The notes below the pieces were generated by a model, which saw only the letters and a list, made by a program, of their open reading frames with translations, did not search any database and was not told the DNA's origin. The position numbers and the translations under genes are program-made. Positions 59,123 through 64,000 of a stretch of DNA of 64,000 nucleotides are shown one piece after another (the stretch's first letter is position 1; every line of letters begins with the position of its first letter). Source of the DNA: Chthoniobacterales bacterium (lineage in GTDB: Bacteria > Verrucomicrobiota > Verrucomicrobiia > Chthoniobacterales > UBA10450); NCBI GenBank assembly GCA_013815325.1, contig JACDGM010000002.1, forward strand, positions 28,556 to 92,555, given 5' to 3'.

Positions 59123-60328
59123 TCAGGACCGCGCCGCCGCCGCCTCGTGATAAACGTCCAGGGTTTCGCGCGAGTTACGGTCCCAGGAAAAGTCCTGGGC
59201 CCGGCCTAACGACTGCTGGCTGAGGGAATGGCGGAGCGCCGGAGACTGCGTCACTTCGCGGAGGGCCGCACCAAACTTTCCGACATCGTCCGCTGGAAAA
59301 AGGAGGGCCGCGCCGCCCGTTACTTCACGGAATGGCGGAATATCGCTGGCGATCACAGGACAACCGCAAGCCATCGCTTCGAGCATAGGCAAGCCGAATC
59401 CTTCGTAAATCGAAGGCTGGAGCAAGGCCCCCGCCGCCTGGATCAAGGTGACCACGTCCTTCCGTTCGACCTCGGACAGCCAGACCACGCGATCCAAAAT
59501 GTGAAGACGTTGCGCCAGCCTAACGAGTCCATCGCGCGCCTTCTGACGCTGCAGAAGAACCAGCCGCCAGGGCACCGGCACCGCCGCGGCAAAAGCCGCG
59601 ATCGCCATGGCGTGGCGTTTCGTGGGCGCGTTCGCCCCGACGAGCAAGAGATAGGGAGAGGTCGCTCCGGTGAGCTGAGCGGCTCGCTCCTGGGCGACGC
59701 TTAAATTTTCCGGGGGCACGAAGCATGCATCGGGACCTTGCCGGATCACGGTCACGCGGGAGGCCGCCCCGGGATTGAGCACGCAAATACGATCAGCGGT
59801 CGCCTGCGACACCGTGATCAGACGAGTCGCCTCGCGCAGAGCGCGCCAGACCGCCTGTTGATAATATTTGCTCTTCACGAGGCGCTCGAATCCCTGGAGA
59901 TGCAAAGCCGGTCGCTCGATCGACATCACATCATGAACCGTGACGACACTCGCGCACGGCACTCGCCGCGGCAGGATGTTGTGCGGACTGTGAAAGACAT
60001 CGATATCCTCGAAAGAGGCGTAGCGCTGCGGCCAGAGCAGGAGCCACGGTGATGCCGGTCCCGGGCGAACCGTCACCTCGGACGTGTTGGACGCCACCGA
60101 AAGCGGACGGGGCGCGAGGCGATGGGCCCAGAAGAGAAAATGATCGTTGCGACTCAAAGCCGGCATCCGTTCGACCAGCGCTTGCACATAGGCGCCGATG
60201 CCGCTCGGTTTCTCGCGCACGTAGCGCGCGTCGAGCGCTATACGGAGTGAGTGGGATGGTGAGGCTGGGTGCATGGCGAGGCGGCAAAAGGGCAGATCGT
60301 CCCAGCCCTTGCGAACGAAGACTCTCAA
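59123..60328 (-). CDS. Glycosyltransferase family 4 protein
   Basis: RIALDARYVREKPSGIGAYVQALVERMP, VVTVHDVMSIERP, QPSIYEGFGLPMLEAMACGCPVIASDIPPFREVTGGAALLF. Confidence 0.93.
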   Translation of the reverse strand: MRVFVRKGWDDLPFCRLAMHPASPSHSLRIALDARYVREKPSGIGAYVQALVERMPALSRNDHFLFWAHRLAPRPLSVASNTSEVTVRPGPASPWLLLWPQRYASFEDIDVFHSPHNILPRRVPCASVVTVHDVMSIERPALHLQGFERLVKSKYYQQAVWRALREATRLITVSQATADRICVLNPGAASRVTVIRQGPDACFVPPENLSVAQERAAQLTGATSPYLLLVGANAPTKRHAMAIAAFAAAVPVPWRLVLLQRQKARDGLVRLAQRLHILDRVVWLSEVERKDVVTLIQAAGALLQPSIYEGFGLPMLEAMACGCPVIASDIPPFREVTGGAALLFPADDVGKFGAALREVTQSPALRHSLSQQSLGRAQDFSWDRNSRETLDVYHEAAAARS

Positions 60329-60372
60329 GCAGATAAACTCGGAGCTTTCAACTGGAAGCGAACCAAAATCAT

Positions 60373-61164
60373 ATGAAGAAGATTTTCCTCACGGGTGCAA
60401 GCGCCGGCATCGGCCTGGCCACGGCCGAGAGACTGTGCGCCGCTGGCCACGAAGTGTGGGGAACGTCGCGTGATCCGTCCCGCCTGCCGACGCTGGCACG
60501 GCTGCATCCAGTGCAGATGGACTTGTCGGATTTCGCTTCGATCACTCACGCATTCGAGACGGCGTGGCGCGAGGCTGGACAGATTGATGTCTTGATCAAC
60601 AACGCGGGGAGCGGCCATTTCGACGCCGCGGAAATGCTCTCGCCCGCAAGAGTCGAGGATTTCTTTCGCATTCTCGTCTTTGCGCAGATGGAACTCTGCC
60701 GGGTTGCTCTGCTGGCGATGAGCGCGCGTCAATCCGGGCTCATCATCAACGTCACCTCGCTGGCTGCCCGGCTCCCGGTGCCCTTCATGGCCCTTTACAA
60801 TGCCGGCAAAGCGGCGATGGCCTCCTACACTTTTTCTCTGCAACTCGAGGCCCGCGATCACCGCGTCCGGATCGTTGATCTGCAGCCGACCGACATTCGC
60901 ACGAACTTCAATGTCTCCATTTCGCGCTCTCCTTCCGGCGACACGCGTCTCGCTAAAGCGTGGGAAGTGATCGATCGCAATATGCGCAGCGCACCGCCGC
61001 CGGATCTGGTCGCGCGGCGCATTTTGCGTTTGATTGAGCGTGCCGATCCGCCGGCGCGCGTCACCGTAGGCGATTTTTTTCAGGCGCGAATCGCGACGTT
61101 GATTTTTCGCTTCTTGCCGCAGCGTGTGCGGGTTTGGGGGCTGAAACACTATTACGGGATATAG
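60373..61164 (+). CDS. SDR family oxidoreductase
   Basis: 263 aa; KKIFLTGASAGIGLATAERL, INNAGSGHFD, YNAGKAAMASYTFSLQLE. Confidence 0.94.
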   Translation: MKKIFLTGASAGIGLATAERLCAAGHEVWGTSRDPSRLPTLARLHPVQMDLSDFASITHAFETAWREAGQIDVLINNAGSGHFDAAEMLSPARVEDFFRILVFAQMELCRVALLAMSARQSGLIINVTSLAARLPVPFMALYNAGKAAMASYTFSLQLEARDHRVRIVDLQPTDIRTNFNVSISRSPSGDTRLAKAWEVIDRNMRSAPPPDLVARRILRLIERADPPARVTVGDFFQARIATLIFRFLPQRVRVWGLKHYYGI

Positions 61165-61167
61165 GAC

Positions 61168-61893
61168 GTGATTACCGACGCCGTCATTCTCATGGCCGGA
61201 ACCGGCTCGCGCCTGCGCGCCTCCGGGAAATCGCTACCAAAACCGCTCATCCCGATCCTCGGGCGTCCGCTTATTTCCTACGTGCTCGACGCGTTGCTCG
61301 CGGTGGAAATCACAACCCTTCACGCCATCGTCGGCAGCGAAAGTGAAACCCTGTTGGCCGGATTGGCGCTGTTGCTTCCGCAAGGTATGCACCTTGAGCC
61401 GACTCACAATCCGGAGTGGCAAAAGCAGAACGGTGTTTCTCTTTTGTGCGCGGCGCCGCAACTTGCGGCCCCTTTTCTCCTGCTCATGGGCGATCATCTT
61501 TTCGGACCGCAGTTGCTCGAGAATTTCGTTAGGCAGGCGAACCCCGCGCGGCTCAATCTTGCGATCGATCGCAAGCTCGATTCTATTTTTGATCTCGACG
61601 ACGCGATGAAAGTGCAAACCAACGACGACCGCGTCGTGGCCATCGGAAAGACGCTCCCTCATTACGACGCCATCGATACCGGAATTTTCGTTTGTCCGCT
61701 CGAGATCTTTGCTTATCTCGCCCGCGCCAGGCAAAACGGTGATTGCAGCCTCGCCGATGGCGTGCGTCTGATGGCGGCGGATGGCAAAGTGCGGGCGATC
61801 GATATCGGTGCAGCCTGGTGGCAGGATGTGGACGATGGCGGCATGCTCGGCCGGGCCGAAGAAGCGGCGGCGCGCCTAACGACTAAAAAATGA
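61168..61893 (+). CDS. Sugar/polyol-phosphate nucleotidyltransferase, inositol-1-P cytidylyltransferase-like
   Basis: 241 aa; VILMAGTGSRLRASGKSLPKPLIPILGRPLISYVLDAL, NPEWQKQNGVSLLCA, LLMGDHLFGPQLL, FDLDDAMKVQTNDDRVVAIGKTLPHYDAIDTGIFV. Confidence 0.9.
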   Translation: MITDAVILMAGTGSRLRASGKSLPKPLIPILGRPLISYVLDALLAVEITTLHAIVGSESETLLAGLALLLPQGMHLEPTHNPEWQKQNGVSLLCAAPQLAAPFLLLMGDHLFGPQLLENFVRQANPARLNLAIDRKLDSIFDLDDAMKVQTNDDRVVAIGKTLPHYDAIDTGIFVCPLEIFAYLARARQNGDCSLADGVRLMAADGKVRAIDIGAAWWQDVDDGGMLGRAEEAAARLTTKK

Positions 61894-62976
61894 TCTCAGC
61901 GCGAGCAGAGAACACCCGGCCGCGACCGCGCCTAACAAGTGCAAAATCCAGGCGGGCCGCCCGGCCAGCGCGAGGAAGAAGAAGGCGAGCAGCGCGACGT
62001 CGCGCTTGGTCAGTTGGATTAACCAGCCGGCGAGGCGTTCGCCGAAAAAGAGTAGGCCGGAACGCTCGACCAGCCGTCGATGGCGAGGGTAAAGCGCGCC
62101 ATCGCCTTTGTTGCTGGACGCTTCATCCGCGCCCCGCGCCGGCAAGCCAAGAAGCAATTCGTTAGTCGCGATCAGGAGTGCGACCACGATTCCTTCGACG
62201 GAGCGTGAAAGCCCATAACCAAGGCTTACCACCAACAGTAAGTTTCCGACCAGGTCGCACAAGGTGTCGAGCTTCGCGCCACGTTCCGACTCCAGGTATT
62301 TCGCGCGCGCGATCTCGCCGTCGCATCCATCGACGATGCTGTAGAGCTGGAAGAGGAACAGCCCGGCGACCACGCTGCCGTAGTCGCCGCGGGCTAGGAA
62401 TCCCGCGCCGGCGAGAGGAAGGATGAAAATCGCCAGCGTCCAACCGCTCGGCGTGATCGCCGTTCGCAGGAGCACGCGAGTGATCACGCGGGAGACCGGA
62501 CGATTAATTAACCTCGAGACCAATCCATCCTGCGGCTTGCTGCTTCCCCGTAGGAAACGTTTTTCGCAGGCCGCGATCTGCGCCGGATCATCCAGGTACT
62601 CCCATCCCTCGAGTCCCTCTGAGTTTCGCCAGGCTGCGCGGATCTCATCGGCGGTTTGAGGACCATCGGTCGTTATCGTGGCGAGAAGGGAGGCGACGAG
62701 CGGGCTCTTTCGACGCAGAAAGATTCGCGTGCTGAGAAACAGATCGGTCCGCTCCGGCGACGCCTCCACAAAGTCGAGGCGGGTCAACCGAGGATGGCGC
62801 GGGAGAAATCTTTTCTCGCGCGGGATATCCGATGACCATGAGATGATGAATTTCACGATCTCACCGCGCGCTGCGGCCAGCTCCTTTACCTCCAGCGCGA
62901 CACGGTCCAACTGACGCAAGCCGGCGATCTTCCACTGCGCGGAGTCATCTGCCAAAATGACGACTCGGCGCAACAT
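61876..62976 (-). CDS. CDP-alcohol phosphatidyltransferase family protein
   Basis: 366 aa; DGCDGEIARAKYLESERGAKLDTLCD = D-x2-DG-x2-AR-x8-G-x3-D-x3-D catalytic motif; multi-TM C-terminus. Confidence 0.92.
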   Translation of the reverse strand: MLRRVVILADDSAQWKIAGLRQLDRVALEVKELAAARGEIVKFIISWSSDIPREKRFLPRHPRLTRLDFVEASPERTDLFLSTRIFLRRKSPLVASLLATITTDGPQTADEIRAAWRNSEGLEGWEYLDDPAQIAACEKRFLRGSSKPQDGLVSRLINRPVSRVITRVLLRTAITPSGWTLAIFILPLAGAGFLARGDYGSVVAGLFLFQLYSIVDGCDGEIARAKYLESERGAKLDTLCDLVGNLLLVVSLGYGLSRSVEGIVVALLIATNELLLGLPARGADEASSNKGDGALYPRHRRLVERSGLLFFGERLAGWLIQLTKRDVALLAFFFLALAGRPAWILHLLGAVAAGCSLLALRSFFSR

Positions 62977-63097
62977 CTAATGCAAGCTATGAGTAGAAGT
63001 GAGATTGGAGCGCGCCGCTCTGTCGGCGCGAAGTACAAACACGCGATGACGGAGCATCGCGCTCCAGCGCTCGTCTCGATTTAAGTGATGCACTGCA

Positions 63098-64000
63098 CTA
63101 GGTCGTTAGGGCGCGCCGGTAGATCCGATAAGTCTTGTAACGTTGCGCGCCGATCGCAATGAGAAAGCGATTGATTAGATGATTATTCTCCAGTGTCATG
63201 CTCAGCTCGCCGGTGAACCCGCGTTTGATCATCGCGTCCTCAATGATGCGGAGGACGAGCATCTCAGCGATGCCGCCACGGCGGTACTTCGGCTTTACTC
63301 CGAGCGCAATAAGGCGCGCGGTGCGAATACGACTCTTGTAATAGAGGAGCTTCGCCAGACCTATCGGCAGTCCATAACTCGTTAGTCTCCCGTTGATTTT
63401 CTTAAAAGCGACGTTGATGTCCGGCACACAAAGAATGAAACCGGCCGGCTCGTCGCCCACTTCCGCGATGAGTGTGAACTCGGGCACCGCGATCGGTTTC
63501 AGCTCTTTCGTCAGGTGGTCGAACTCGGCGGGTGTAAAAGGGACAAAGCCCCAGTTATTTTCCCAGGCCTGATTGTAGATTTCGCGCAAGCGACGGCTCT
63601 CTCCGGCCGGGTCTTTCATGTTCACCGGGCGAATGGAAACGGCCAGCTTATTACCGAATCGTCCGGCGATGCGGCGCAGGCGCACCGCGGTTTTCTCAGG
63701 CTCGGAGAACCACCAGGCATACCAGTCCATTGCCTTCTGGAATCCGCCTGACTCGATGAGAGCCGCGTAGTACGGCGGATTGTGCGAAGTGAGAAGCATC
63801 GGCGGATATTCGAAGCCTTCGATCAAGAGGGCACAGACGTAATTGGTTGAGTAATCGATCGGACCCATGATCTCGCTCCGTCCCTTCGCGCGAACCCAGT
63901 TAGCGGCAGCCGTGAAAAGCGCGGCCGCAACGGCGGGATCGTTGACGCATTCAAAGAGTCCGAAGCAGCCGGCGTTCGTCTGATGAAGCGAGTTATAATT
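63098..64000 (-). CDS. GNAT-like N-acetyltransferase (YghO-type), partial at window edge
   Basis: ORF continues upstream of the track call: NYNSLHQTNAGCFGLFECVNDPAVAAALFTAAANWVRAKGRSEIMGPIDYSTNYVCALLIEGFEYPPMLLTSHNPPYYAALIES...GVKPKYRRGGIAEMLVLRIIEDAMIKRGF. Confidence 0.85.
   Translation of the reverse strand, partial: NYNSLHQTNAGCFGLFECVNDPAVAAALFTAAANWVRAKGRSEIMGPIDYSTNYVCALLIEGFEYPPMLLTSHNPPYYAALIESGGFQKAMDWYAWWFSEPEKTAVRLRRIAGRFGNKLAVSIRPVNMKDPAGESRRLREIYNQAWENNWGFVPFTPAEFDHLTKELKPIAVPEFTLIAEVGDEPAGFILCVPDINVAFKKINGRLTSYGLPIGLAKLLYYKSRIRTARLIALGVKPKYRRGGIAEMLVLRIIEDAMIKRGFTGELSMTLENNHLINRFLIAIGAQRYKTYRIYRRALTT

Larger units (their letters stand above)
108..63110. repeat. Dispersed octamer family CCTAACGA / TCGTTAGG (about 68 exact copies)
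   Basis: Manual scan, exact copy starts: 108,348,374,1853,1981,2806,3757,4422,4802,6692,8193,9684,11165,12116,12645,12942,13696,15250,15629,15971,16330,16686,17515,17604,17723,18672,18938,19524,19726,20461,23984,24841,32348,33051,33471,33668,36623,39733,40116,40244,40494,40845,40878,41898,42952,43304,44377,44409,44685,45558,46167,46494,47165,47357,47637,48952,50331,52019,52847,54052,54523,55794,57330,59205,59519,61526,61875,63103. Base 5' of CCTAACGA is G in about 49, C in 11, A in 7, T in 1. Confidence 0.93.

Noticed and set aside
108-63110. CRISPR array or telomere-like repeat explanation for the CCTAACGA copies
   Set aside because: Copies are single, irregularly spaced, in both orientations and mostly inside coding genes; no spacers or tandem array.
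108-63110. Chi or KOPS explanation for the motif
   Set aside because: Not excluded, but orientation is only mildly skewed (about 42:26) across the window and inverted pairs occur at gene ends; needs genome-scale polarity test.
1-64000. tRNA, rRNA, prophage, transposase or restriction-modification genes
   Set aside because: None recognised on either strand by reading the sequence and ORF track.

Overview
64 kb of a GC-rich bacterial chromosome. Gene content (UBact-proteasome locus, MqnC, GlpX, BamA/Skp, DUF4331, NHL proteins) suggests Verrucomicrobiota, possibly the Chthoniobacterales side; this is inference from gene content only. Most of the window is ordinary chromosomal coding DNA with about 60 credible genes. 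The strongest unexplained signal is a short non-palindromic word, CCTAACGA / TCGTTAGG (preferred 9-mer GCCTAACGA). By eye I count about 68 exact copies on both strands, roughly one per 0.94 kb, against about 2 expected by chance. It lies inside genes, supplies stop codons of several genes, and forms inverted pairs at gene ends. It is absent from a 7.5 kb stretch (24.85-32.35 kb) that carries an accessory-looking gene set. This looks like a DNA-uptake-sequence-like (DUS/USS) system with an apparently unfamiliar motif. Other notable items: a 58-aa UBact ubiquitin-like gene missing from the ORF track, coupled to prcB/prcA; a possible inositol-phosphate lipid or solute locus; a kinase-like protein lacking catalytic residues; and several decaying genes (TerC, KatE C-terminal domain, NHL protein, a membrane protein with an in-frame amber stop, a retropepsin-like fragment).
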